Source of the DNA: Coriobacteriaceae bacterium AF08-21
Lineage (GTDB): Bacteria; Actinomycetota; Coriobacteriia; Coriobacteriales; Coriobacteriaceae
Length of the DNA: 33,367 bases
Reading direction: 5' to 3'
NCBI GenBank assembly: GCA_027687465.1
Contig: JAQCQR010000024.1
Coordinates: 1 to 33,367 of the forward strand
In this document: piece after piece, positions 1-7,753 of the stretch
Position numbering within the stretch: the stretch's first letter is position 1
Layout: every line of letters begins with the position of its first letter
The notes under the pieces: generated by a model
What the model was told of the DNA's origin: nothing
The model's input: only the letters and a program-made list of their open reading frames with translations
Databases searched by the model: none
Position numbers and translations under genes: made by a program

Positions 1-68
1 AACGACCTATTTGCTCAATGTGTTCGGCTGAGATCGGAAATCAACCGGATGCTAAACGTGTCCCGCTC

Positions 69-392
69 TTATACGAGGCTCAAAACGATATAGAGCACGA
101 TGCCCGAAACACAGCACCACAACATCGACTTTGTCCTGATTGCCACCACCACGACGCCGGCAGCCGCAATCCAGGGAACCAAGGCAGGCCAGAGTCCCGC
201 GTCGAACGCCCCGGGGCTCACCAAGTCGTTGGCGACCAGCGCGGCAAAGGCAGCGGGCGGGATATAACCCAGGGCCTCGGTAATGCGGGGCGACAGCGTT
301 CTCCCGCGCAAGGCAAACGCCGGCGCGATGCGAAAGAACGCGATAGCAGCCCACGACGACAGCCACAGAACCAAGAACTCGTTAACGGGCAT
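69..392 (-). CDS. azlD: AzlD-family branched-chain amino acid export subunit
   Basis: Small hydrophobic protein of about 107 residues with three to four membrane segments, the size and pattern of AzlD, the small partner that works with AzlC to export branched-chain amino acids and their analogues. It follows azlC on the same strand and overlaps its last 11 bases, so the two are translationally coupled. I prefer the ATG at 392 because AGAGG lies 8 nt upstream; a GTG at 401 would add three residues but has almost no spacing to an SD. The substrate cannot be read from sequence. Bases 1-68 downstream hold nothing I recognise. Confidence 0.8.
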   Translation of the reverse strand: MPVNEFLVLWLSSWAAIAFFRIAPAFALRGRTLSPRITEALGYIPPAAFAALVANDLVSPGAFDAGLWPALVPWIAAAGVVVVAIRTKSMLWCCVSGIVLYIVLSLV

Positions 393-1143
393 CGCGGGCA
401 CCTCTTCCGTCTAATACAGCATCGCACGCCAGCGCAATGGCAATGCCGACCACGACGCTTGCCGGCACGGCAATATTCGTGAGGCCCAAGAACTTGCATA
501 CGGCGACGGACACCGCGCCCGAAACCGCCGCGACAACGTTGCCGCGCGACAGCCGCTGCGAAAAGAGTAGACAGATAAAGAGCGACGTGCAGACGAAACT
601 CGCAATAGCGGTGGGAACATCGACAACGGCACCGACGATGGCACCCATCGTGCACGAAGCGCCCCATGTCGCGATGAGGATCACGTTGAGCACGAAGGAT
701 TCGCGCGGGCCCCAATCCTCCCCCTCAACCAGCTTGGCAAGCGAGATGCCGTATGCCTCCTCGGTGAGCGTCGCGGCAACAGCCAGCGTCTGACGCTTCG
801 AGGCGCCCGCCAGATGGGGTGCGATCGATGCCGAGTAAAGAGCGAAGCGCGAGGAGATGGCGGCGACGCTCGCGATAATCGAAGGTGCCGGTACGCCCGC
901 CAGCCAAAGATTGCAGATCATAAACTGGCCGCTGCCCGTCACAAACGTGCTGCTCAGAGCAAAGACCATCCAGGGCTCCATTCCCGTCTGCCCCATGATC
1001 ATTCCGCACGGCGCGCCTATTGCAACATAGGTAAGCATCACTGGCCAGACGATTTTAAAGATCCTAAGGACCATGCCACTCCCATTCTGGTAAGTCGTCT
1101 GCAGCGCGCCTTGCAACGCAGCAGAAATATCAACCGGTGGCAA
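382..1143 (-). CDS. azlC: AzlC-family branched-chain amino acid permease
   Basis: Integral membrane protein of 253 residues, the usual AzlC length, with the family features of a Gly/Pro-rich first helix (around residues 33-55) and a TGSGQF segment followed by alternating hydrophobic helices. AzlC forms the large subunit of the AzlCD exporter in the cytoplasmic membrane. The start is a TTG at 1143 backed by AGGTGA six bases upstream; an internal ATG at 1074 with GGGAG in front is the alternative and would remove 23 residues of weakly conserved N-terminus. It is transcribed divergently from the HD-domain gene, with only 57 bp between the two starts, so the promoters must be compact or overlapping. 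Confidence 0.85.
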   Translation of the reverse strand: MPPVDISAALQGALQTTYQNGSGMVLRIFKIVWPVMLTYVAIGAPCGMIMGQTGMEPWMVFALSSTFVTGSGQFMICNLWLAGVPAPSIIASVAAISSRFALYSASIAPHLAGASKRQTLAVAATLTEEAYGISLAKLVEGEDWGPRESFVLNVILIATWGASCTMGAIVGAVVDVPTAIASFVCTSLFICLLFSQRLSRGNVVAAVSGAVSVAVCKFLGLTNIAVPASVVVGIAIALACDAVLDGRGARDAR

Positions 1144-1200
1144 TAAAGTTCACCTACAATTGCCACCGGATCGAAAGACACAACTTTTTAGGAAGTCATT

Positions 1201-2013
1201 ATGACAGCTATCGATCGAGACCGGGCGCGCGCGGCCTTCAAAAGCTACACCGATGCCTACGACGCCACCAACCCACGCATCGCGCTCAAAATCGAGCATA
1301 CGTACCACGTGGCCGAGGCATGCGATGCCGTAGCGCGCGAGCAGGGCTGGTCGTCAGAAGATATTGACCTGGCATGGCTTTGCGGCCTGCTGCACGATAT
1401 GGGCCGCTTTGAGCAGCTGCGACGCTGGGACACCTTTAAGGACGCCGAGAGCATGAGCCATGCAGTGCTGGGCATCGAGGTCCTCTTTGGCGAGAATCCC
1501 GCCGATGCACCCGCCGTAATGAGCATCCGCGACTTTATCGATGACCCGGCAGAAGATGAGCTCATCCGAGCGAGCATCGCCTATCACAGCGATTTCCGTC
1601 TACCCGCACAGCTCGACGAGCGCACGCGGAGCTTCTGCGACATCGTGCGCGATGGCGACAAGATCGACATTATGCGCACCATCGCCGACAGCACCGTCGA
1701 CACCGTCCTCAAGGTGGATGAGGACACGTTTCTCGCCAGCCACTTCTCGACACCGGCGCTTACCGCCTTTGACGAGCACCGCTGCGTCGCGCGCGATGAG
1801 CGCGATGAGCCCGCCGACTTCTTGGTGGGGCTTATCTGCTTTATGTTTGAGCTCGTCTATCCGGCAAGCCGCGCGCTGGCGCGCGAGCAAGGCGATATCT
1901 ACCGCCTGCTCGACGCGCCCTTTGGCATTACGCGGCCCTTTACCGACCCCGCCACGCAGGCAACCTGGAGCCGCCTAAAGGACGAGATGCGCGACTGGCT
2001 GGCGCGTGCCTAG
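1201..2013 (+). CDS. HD-domain metal-dependent phosphohydrolase
   Basis: 270-residue soluble protein with a clear HD domain: paired histidines near residues 33 and 36, the HD doublet at 65-66 (LLHDMGRF), a further His around 143 (IAYHSD) and an Asp in DGDKID near 155. These are the metal ligands of HD phosphohydrolases, which cleave phosphomonoesters, phosphodiesters or nucleotides. There is no GYP motif, RelA domain or sensor, so the substrate is unknown. AGGAAG precedes the ATG at good spacing. The gene converges on etfA: its TAG and the etfA TAG share a CTAG tetranucleotide at 2010-2013, leaving no room for a terminator between them. Confidence 0.8.
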   Translation: MTAIDRDRARAAFKSYTDAYDATNPRIALKIEHTYHVAEACDAVAREQGWSSEDIDLAWLCGLLHDMGRFEQLRRWDTFKDAESMSHAVLGIEVLFGENPADAPAVMSIRDFIDDPAEDELIRASIAYHSDFRLPAQLDERTRSFCDIVRDGDKIDIMRTIADSTVDTVLKVDEDTFLASHFSTPALTAFDEHRCVARDERDEPADFLVGLICFMFELVYPASRALAREQGDIYRLLDAPFGITRPFTDPATQATWSRLKDEMRDWLARA

Positions 2014-3215
2014 CGCTCAAACTGGGCCAGCAGCTCCTCGACGACCTCGACGGCATCACCGACAACCTTGTACTGGGCAGCACCAAAGATGGGGGCATCC
2101 GGGTCCTCGTTGATGGCGATAATGCACTCCGCCCCACCGATGCCGGCAAGATGCTGGATGGCGCCCGAAACACCGATACTCACGAGAAGCTTGGGCGAGA
2201 CCGATACACCCGTCTGGCCAATTTGGTGGCGATACTCCAACCAGCCTGCCTCCACAATGGGACGCGTGCAACCAAGCTCGGCACCCAGGGCATCGGCGAG
2301 CTTTCGCATCAGGGGCAGATTCTTCTTGGAGCCGATGCCGCGGCCCACCACGACCAGACGCTCGGCATCGGCAATTGAGGCCTGCTGTCCCCACTCCTCG
2401 GCGGGAATCGAGATCTCGACGCGGGCCTTAACGTCATCCGCAAGCACTACCTGGGTAATCGTGCCGGAGCGGCTATAGTCAAACTCGGGCGCCTTAAAGA
2501 TGCCGGGGCGCACCGTTGCCATCTGAGGACGGTGGTTGGGGCAGATAATGGTGGCCATCAGGTTGCCGCCAAACGCCGGGCGCGTCTGCTGCAGCAGACC
2601 CGTCTCCGTATCCATAGAAAGCACCGTGCAATCGGCCGTAAGACCCGTCTGCAAGCGCACGGCCACACCGGGCGCCAGCTCGCGACCAAAGGCGGTCGCG
2701 CCGTACAGAATGGCCTCGGGCTTGCGCTCGGCTACCAAATCGCAGATCAAGCGAGCGTAGACCTCCGCGTCGTTCTGACGCAGGCGCTCGTCACGACAGA
2801 CCAGAACTTCGTCCGCACCGGCGCAAATCAGATGCTCCAGGTCCCCGAGTGAGCCCTCGGGGCTCATGCCGACCAGTGCCACCAGACGGCAGCCGCGGGC
2901 ATCGGCAAGCTCGCGCCCCTTGCCCATGAGCTCGAAGGCCACGGATGCAACGGCATCGTGCTCGTCAGTCTGCACGAAGATCCAGATGTCTCGATATGCG
3001 TCAAGGTCTGCCGCGCCGGCGGCCTCGTCGCGCTCAATCGAGATGGCGTTGACGGGGCAGGCGTCGACGCACCCACCGCACAGGATACAGCCGTCGGTTA
3101 CGCGGGCACAGCGATTGGGGCGCTCACCCTCCACCACAATGCCGCCCGAGGCGCAGGCGCGAACGCAGCGACCGCAGCCGATACAGGCTTCGCTATCGAT
3201 AATCAGCCCGCTCAT
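2010..3215 (-). CDS. etfA: Electron transfer flavoprotein alpha subunit with N-terminal 2x[4Fe-4S] ferredoxin domain
   Basis: 401 residues. Residues 1-60 form a bacterial ferredoxin domain with two cluster motifs: Cys 11, 14, 17, 21 and Cys 43, 46, 49, 53 (the second followed by Pro). The rest is EtfA: an N-terminal alpha/beta domain, then the conserved FAD-binding C-terminus (VVVGRGIG, QTGVSVSPKL, SGAIQH, then AINEDPDAPIF). Fused ferredoxin domains are known in EtfA proteins of electron-bifurcating or confurcating complexes such as LctC of Acetobacterium woodii, where they route electrons to ferredoxin. It directly abuts etfB (TAG at 3218-3216, ATG at 3215), with GAGGGG as SD inside etfB. 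Last gene of a dehydrogenase-etfB-etfA operon, so lactate or another 2-hydroxyacid is the likely donor. Confidence 0.92.
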   Translation of the reverse strand: MSGLIIDSEACIGCGRCVRACASGGIVVEGERPNRCARVTDGCILCGGCVDACPVNAISIERDEAAGAADLDAYRDIWIFVQTDEHDAVASVAFELMGKGRELADARGCRLVALVGMSPEGSLGDLEHLICAGADEVLVCRDERLRQNDAEVYARLICDLVAERKPEAILYGATAFGRELAPGVAVRLQTGLTADCTVLSMDTETGLLQQTRPAFGGNLMATIICPNHRPQMATVRPGIFKAPEFDYSRSGTITQVVLADDVKARVEISIPAEEWGQQASIADAERLVVVGRGIGSKKNLPLMRKLADALGAELGCTRPIVEAGWLEYRHQIGQTGVSVSPKLLVSIGVSGAIQHLAGIGGAECIIAINEDPDAPIFGAAQYKVVGDAVEVVEELLAQFER

Positions 3216-4031
3216 CTATGCCATCCCCTCAATAATCTTGGCAAGTTTTACCGCCTGCTCGGACGCCGTTCCCTCAACGGCCTCGCACGTTTGGTCACGG
3301 TCGGGCACAAACGAGCGCACGACCTGCGTCGGTGATCCGGCAAGGCCGCAACGCGAGGGATCGGCGTTTACGTCGGCAGCGCTGGCCACACGCACGTCTG
3401 CATCCTCGGCCGCGCGAATACCGGCAATACTCGGCATGCGCAGCTGGCCAATCTCCTTGGCGGTCGTCATCGCACACGGCATCTCCAGGTACACCGTCTC
3501 CTCGCCGGCATCGCAGCCGTGAACGAGCGCCAGCGAGCCACACGTCGTAAATCCCGCGCTCTGCACACAGCTCACGTCGGTCACGCAGGGGACCCCAAAG
3601 GCGCCGGCCAGCTCGGGGCCGATCTGGGCCGTATCGCCGTCCACTGCCATCTTGCCGCAGATGAGCAGGTCAAAGTCCTCATCGAGTGCCTCGATGCCGC
3701 ATTTGAGGGCATAGGTGGTGGCTAGGGTATCGGCGCCCGCAAAGGCGCGATCGGTCAGCAGCAGCGCGTCGTCGGCACCGCGGGCGATGCAGTCGCGCAG
3801 CAGCGATTCGGTCGCGGGGATGCCCATCGACACCACCGTCACACGCACGTCCATGCCAAAGCCGATAAAGTCGTCCTTCAGCGCTAGCGCACATTCGAGA
3901 GCACTTGCATCGAAGGGATTAACGACCGCCTGCTTGCCATCACGCACGATAGTATTGGTCTTGGGGTCCATCTTGACCTCGGTGCTTCCGGGCACCGCCT
4001 TGACGCACACCACCATATGAAAATCACTCAT
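3216..4031 (-). CDS. etfB: Electron transfer flavoprotein beta subunit
   Basis: 271-residue EtfB, normal family length. It has the N-terminal VCVKAVPGSTEVK strand, NPFDASALECAL in place of the usual NP-[FY]-[DC]-x-x-A-[LI]-E signature, and the DGDTAQIGPELA loop. In the bifurcating class EtfB holds the flavin that exchanges with NAD(H) and splits or merges electrons. The ATG at 4031 is the best start: AAAGGGGG lies nine bases upstream, whereas a GTG at 4037 would leave only three. The stop of the upstream dehydrogenase sits two bases before this ATG, and etfA follows without a gap, so the three genes are co-translated. Confidence 0.92.
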   Translation of the reverse strand: MSDFHMVVCVKAVPGSTEVKMDPKTNTIVRDGKQAVVNPFDASALECALALKDDFIGFGMDVRVTVVSMGIPATESLLRDCIARGADDALLLTDRAFAGADTLATTYALKCGIEALDEDFDLLICGKMAVDGDTAQIGPELAGAFGVPCVTDVSCVQSAGFTTCGSLALVHGCDAGEETVYLEMPCAMTTAKEIGQLRMPSIAGIRAAEDADVRVASAADVNADPSRCGLAGSPTQVVRSFVPDRDQTCEAVEGTASEQAVKLAKIIEGMA

Positions 4032-4033
4032 CT

Positions 4034-5635
4034 TCACGCGCCCCCTTTCTGGACGAGCTCATCCAAGAGCTTCTCCGTAAACAGGTTGCCGCGACCCAGC
4101 TGGCCGGCAGGATCGAGCTGGAGTTTGAGATGCGCCGACTCGACCATGGCCTCGTGGCCGTACATCGTCTCCAAGAAGCCCGCCTTGATCTTGCCGACGC
4201 CGTGCTCAGCAGAAACGGCACCGCCCATGGCCGTGACCTCGGAAGCCCACTGGGCAAAGAGTTCTCCACCACGACGGTAGTCTTGCGCATCGCGCGGCAG
4301 GATGTTCACATGCAGATGGTTGTTCCCGATGTGTCCCCAGGCAGCAGACTCAAGCCCGCTTTCGGCCAGCGTGCGGCGATAGAGGACCACGACATCGGCA
4401 AGGCGTGCATTGGGCACCGACATATCCGATCCCAGCTTGGTAATGGTGGGGTCGGTGCGGCGACGCTCGTCAACGAGCATGTTGACACTCTCGGGGACCG
4501 CGTGGCGGAAAAACCGCTGGCATTCGCGATCGACTTCGGTGCGCGCGACCCATGTCGCATCGTCGCGGCCGCCCGCAAGCTCCAAAACCCATCCCAGGTG
4601 GTACAGCTCCTCGGTCGCCTGCGCCTCGTCGTCGCAGTCAAGCTCCACGTAGACACAGACCTTTGCCTCGTCGTCGAGCGCCGGCAGCGAGACAAACGCC
4701 GTCGACTGCTCGCGCTGGCGACGTAGAATATCCAGGGCGCCAGCATCGAAGTACTCGATGGCAGCCGCATGGGACAGGACAGGGCGCACGGAATCGGTAA
4801 AGGACACCGCCTTGTCCTCGCTATCGAAAAAGCAACTCACACCCCATACGACCGAAGGTGCCGCCTGCAGGGCGATCTCGAGCTCGGTGACAACGCCGAG
4901 CGTGCCGCACGCGCCGATAAAGAGGTCGATGGCGTCCATATCGTCCGCAACGAAATAGCCTGAGGCATTTTTTGTCTCGGGCATGGTATAGCCGGGAAGA
5001 TCGAGTTCGAGCGTACGGCCCGCTGCCGTCACGAGCGACAGGTGGCGGTCCTGGGCAAAAGCCTCGCCGCGCTGAAGCTCAAGCAAATCGCCATCAGCCA
5101 GCGCGACGTGGAGTCCCGTGATATGCGGGCGCATGGGACCGTAAGCGTAGCTGCGGGCGCCGGAGGCGTTGCATGCCGCCATGCCGCCCAGACAGGCAGA
5201 TGCCTCGGTGGGATCGGTGGGAAAGAACTGCTCGGGGGACTCTTGGAACTCCTCGTAGGCCTCAAGCGATGCCTGGTCCCAACCGGCGGTCGGCAGTACC
5301 TTCTTGCTCAGCTGCTTGCGCAGCTCCGAGAGCACAACGCCCGGCTCCACGCGCAGCAGAAATTGGCCTTGTTCATCGCGGCGAAGGCCCAAGTAGCGAT
5401 TCATACGGGAAGTATTGAGGATATGCCCACCGTGGGGCACGGCACCGGCGGCAAGGCCGGTTCGGGCGCCCTGAACCGTTACCGGGACACGCTCGGCATG
5501 GAGCGTTTCCAAAATGGCACGGACCTCGTCTTCCGTTGTCGGAAACGAGATGCTCGATGCTTCACCCGATGCACGAGATTCATCGCGGCCATACTCTTCG
5601 AACTCATCGGTGAAGGGTTTAATGGTTGCAGACAC
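4034..5635 (-). CDS. FAD-linked 2-hydroxyacid dehydrogenase (GlcD/D-lactate dehydrogenase family)
   Basis: 533 residues. The N-terminal third is a PCMH-type FAD-binding domain (FPTTEDEVRAIL, then VPVTVQGARTGLAAGA at about residues 50-70); the C-terminal part is the FAD-linked oxidase C domain with the family's H-x-G-x-x-H-x-H-V metal-site motif (HIGNNHLHV) and AEHGVGKIKAG near the end. The family oxidises D-lactate, glycolate or related 2-hydroxyacids. Its position ahead of etfB and a ferredoxin-type etfA is that of LctD in the confurcating lactate dehydrogenase, which drives NAD+ reduction by lactate at the expense of reduced ferredoxin; lactate as substrate is inferred. GTG start with GGGGGAG five bases upstream. 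Confidence 0.88.
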   Translation of the reverse strand: MSATIKPFTDEFEEYGRDESRASGEASSISFPTTEDEVRAILETLHAERVPVTVQGARTGLAAGAVPHGGHILNTSRMNRYLGLRRDEQGQFLLRVEPGVVLSELRKQLSKKVLPTAGWDQASLEAYEEFQESPEQFFPTDPTEASACLGGMAACNASGARSYAYGPMRPHITGLHVALADGDLLELQRGEAFAQDRHLSLVTAAGRTLELDLPGYTMPETKNASGYFVADDMDAIDLFIGACGTLGVVTELEIALQAAPSVVWGVSCFFDSEDKAVSFTDSVRPVLSHAAAIEYFDAGALDILRRQREQSTAFVSLPALDDEAKVCVYVELDCDDEAQATEELYHLGWVLELAGGRDDATWVARTEVDRECQRFFRHAVPESVNMLVDERRRTDPTITKLGSDMSVPNARLADVVVLYRRTLAESGLESAAWGHIGNNHLHVNILPRDAQDYRRGGELFAQWASEVTAMGGAVSAEHGVGKIKAGFLETMYGHEAMVESAHLKLQLDPAGQLGRGNLFTEKLLDELVQKGGA

Positions 5636-5980
5636 GCGAACTCCCCCTTTAGCTAACTACAGTGTTTGCAGGGAGATGTTACCGCATCGTTTCGTCGACG
5701 TGTTCGAGACCGTCTCCATAATTGGCGATTTTTACGTTTGTGCAATTCGGCGAACGGCAAGGCTTCCTCGGCAGACGATGCTTTTGACACATATCGCCCC
5801 GCCGTCGCCGACCGCTCGATTGTCGCTCGAAAAAAGTTGAAGTAATTTTTCCACCTTTTACCTGCGGAGATGTCAATCCGTCAAGCATTTGGTCAGAAAT
5901 TGGTCAAGTAGCGGCTGATACGGTCGGCGTCGACAGCCAAAACCGATAGAAGTTTTGGCCCCAGAAGCAGGGAGGTTCCC
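5636..5980. other. Divergent intergenic region with a 7-bp direct repeat
   Basis: 345 bp between the dehydrogenase (leftward) and the 98-residue gene (rightward), with no credible ORF. It is more AT-rich than its surroundings around 5830-5860 and holds a direct repeat TTGGTCA at 5889-5895 and 5900-5906, 11 bp apart, about one helical turn. That spacing suits a dimeric regulator binding one face of the DNA. I could not identify a convincing promoter for the rightward operon. Confidence 0.4.
5716..5745 (-). promoter_or_regulatory. Candidate promoter of the dehydrogenase-etfBA operon
   Basis: On the minus strand TTGCAC (5745-5740) and TTATGG (5721-5716) are separated by 18 bp, a reasonable sigma70-type -35/-10 pair. 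It would give a leader of about 75 nt before the GTG at 5635. Pattern match only. Confidence 0.35.
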
Positions 5981-6277
5981 ATGGCATATTACTGGCCCCA
6001 GTACGGCGTCGCCATCGAGGTCGACGACGATCCCTATCTCCTGCCTTTCGACGAAGAGGCGTTCCCCGATACGGCGGTCTACCACGTCACCACCGATGTT
6101 ATCTGCGACCCCGAGTCGTTCTCGGCGCTCGCCCACCACATCGCGCGTATCCACGACATCGAGCTCCCTCACGACTTTGACGAGCTCATCTACTCGCGCC
6201 GCCTGATGCTTCACATGCTCTTTGGAGCGGACCCGTCCACGTTCGCACGTGTCTACACCACCAAGGACGCCGCATGA
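5981..6277 (+). CDS. Hypothetical protein, first gene of the surface-protein operon
   Basis: 98 residues, acidic, with no signal peptide or membrane segment, so probably cytoplasmic. I do not recognise the family. GGGAGG stands just upstream of the ATG, and its stop overlaps the start of the next gene in an ATGA, which supports it as a real coupled gene. It is the only non-exported product of the five-gene rightward cluster and could be a regulator or chaperone for the others, but nothing in the sequence shows this. Confidence 0.65.
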   Translation: MAYYWPQYGVAIEVDDDPYLLPFDEEAFPDTAVYHVTTDVICDPESFSALAHHIARIHDIELPHDFDELIYSRRLMLHMLFGADPSTFARVYTTKDAA

Positions 6278-6783
6278 GTGCGAAGAAGCCGCCCCGCCTC
6301 GCAGGACTGGGGCGTCGCAAGAAACTCGTCGTTGTCTGCCTGGCTATCGCCTGCGCCCTCATCGCCGTAGGGCTATACGCCTGGCAGTCGCAGCCCGTGC
6401 CCGAAGCGGGCGCCTCAGTCACGACGGCAGAGGGTAAATCGCGACAAGAAATCCAAGATGAGCTCGATGCCATCGTCCGCGACAACATGATGACGATTTC
6501 GGTCGCGCCGGTCGTTCAGCTACAGGAGGACGGCAAGCTGCGCGTCAACGTGCAAAACGTCCAAGACAATAAATTTCCCCAGCGATTCCGCGTCATCCAA
6601 AACGACGAGACCATGTACGAATCCGGTGTGGTCGAGACCGGCAAGACAATCGAGACGTGCCCCGCCGGCGACATCAAAGAAGGAGAGGCATACATCGAGA
6701 TCCAGGCACTCGATGCCAAGACCCTCGACAGCCACGGCAATCCGACACGTGTCAAGGTACGGGTTGAGCAAGCCGAGAACTAG
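6274..6783 (+). CDS. Membrane-anchored hypothetical protein
   Basis: 169 residues. Basic N-terminus (KKPPRLAGLGRRKK) followed by one hydrophobic helix at about 18-36 and a roughly 130-residue extracytoplasmic domain with alternating beta-type segments (ISVAPVVQLQEDGKLRVNV). This is a type II signal-anchor topology. The late motif GxIxEGEAYIEIQA resembles the beta-sandwich proteins of Gram-positive surface operons, but I cannot assign a family. Coupled to the upstream gene by a 4-base ATGA overlap, with AAGGA as SD. Probably a membrane-tethered partner of the secreted proteins downstream. Confidence 0.7.
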   Translation: MSAKKPPRLAGLGRRKKLVVVCLAIACALIAVGLYAWQSQPVPEAGASVTTAEGKSRQEIQDELDAIVRDNMMTISVAPVVQLQEDGKLRVNVQNVQDNKFPQRFRVIQNDETMYESGVVETGKTIETCPAGDIKEGEAYIEIQALDAKTLDSHGNPTRVKVRVEQAEN

Positions 6784-6873
6784 CTTTTTCGGCCGACGCG
6801 ACACCGCACGCAATTCACCAGCATTCGTCCAATCATCGCGGGGACGGCCCGCGGCGAATAGAAAGGAACGACC

Positions 6874-7473
6874 ATGGACATCACCAGGAACATGAACGGA
6901 GCCAGAGCGCTCGTCGTGGGCGCAGGGCTCGCGCTCGCGCTCGCAATGGGCGCCGCCCCGACGCCAGCTCTGGCAGCCGGGCGCGTTGGAACCACGAAAG
7001 TAATGGTCAGGACCGAGATCGACAACGTAGAGTTCAAAGTTCCGACGGTTATTCCCTTCGTCGCCAAGGCCGACGGCACGCTTCAGGGCCCCTCAGAAGA
7101 CGCGACCACCATCGACAATCATTCGGCCTACGGCATCCATGTCACCAACATGAAGATCGACGCCATGAACACCTGGACCATTGCCGCCGACGCCAAGGCC
7201 GGAACCGCGCAGAATTCCATCGACTTTAAGGTCGGCCCCGACGGCGCACTCCAGAACGCCAGCGCCGCAATGCAGGAGACGGGCCTCGATCTTTCCAAGA
7301 ATGCAGCCTTCGACATGGGCTACCAGGGCATTGCCGGCGGCACGGACAAAATTAAGCTCAAGACAAGCGGAAACGTCGCCCGCGTCACGCGCGACATCTT
7401 CCGCGTAACCGGCGAAGGCGATCAGGTTGCAACGATCACCTGGACGGTCGAGCCCGGTGCGCACACGGCATAA
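6874..7473 (+). CDS. Secreted beta-rich surface protein
   Basis: 199 residues with a classical signal peptide: Arg-containing N-terminus, hydrophobic core at about 12-28 and an Ala-x-Ala cleavage zone near residue 35. The mature part is beta-rich: a segment reading VPTVIPFVAKADGTL, an N-H-S-A-Y-G-I-H-V-T-N segment and a terminal A-T-I-T-W-T-V strand. The pattern of a polar beta domain without a C-terminal anchor is like small pilin-like or matrix-like proteins, but no named family is clear. AAAGGA precedes the ATG. The next gene starts inside its last 17 bases, so the two are translationally linked. Confidence 0.75.
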   Translation: MDITRNMNGARALVVGAGLALALAMGAAPTPALAAGRVGTTKVMVRTEIDNVEFKVPTVIPFVAKADGTLQGPSEDATTIDNHSAYGIHVTNMKIDAMNTWTIAADAKAGTAQNSIDFKVGPDGALQNASAAMQETGLDLSKNAAFDMGYQGIAGGTDKIKLKTSGNVARVTRDIFRVTGEGDQVATITWTVEPGAHTA

Positions 7474-7735
7474 GGCCGTCGCCCTGGCCGCCGTCAGTAT
7501 CCTAGCGTTTGGGCCAGCCATGGCCTTTGCCCAGCAAGAACAGGCGCAGGCCGCCACGCAAGTGACGGTCGACCTCTCGGAGCTCGACCGCGGCAACTGC
7601 AAGGAACCGTTGGCACAGACAGACGACAGACGATGGCTCTTGGCAGCAGGCGCCACGGCAGCAGGTGCGGGAACCGCCGGCCTCGGTCTGCACATCAAAC
7701 GCAGCCAGAAACGAAACACGGACAGGCCGCACTAA
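7457..7735 (+). CDS. Small secreted protein with degenerate sortase-like sorting signal
   Basis: 92 residues from a GTG at 7457, the start that places a clean signal peptide at the N-terminus (R-T-R-H-K, hydrophobic core, cleavage after A-M-A-F-A near residue 25). A short mature part follows, then LAQTD at 52-56, a hydrophobic stretch at 60-80 and a basic tail (KRSQKR). That order is the layout of a cell-wall sorting signal, with LAQTD where LPxTG or LAxTG would be expected. The longer frame from 7427 would bury the signal peptide. Overlaps the previous gene by 17 bases; no strong SD is visible, in keeping with translational re-initiation. Function unknown. Confidence 0.65.
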   Translation: MRTRHKAVALAAVSILAFGPAMAFAQQEQAQAATQVTVDLSELDRGNCKEPLAQTDDRRWLLAAGATAAGAGTAGLGLHIKRSQKRNTDRPH

Positions 7736-7753
7736 ATTAGCTAAGGAGACCCC

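Noticed and set aside
5784..5789. TTGACA as a -35 for the surface operon
   Set aside because: No acceptable -10 lies 16-18 bp downstream.
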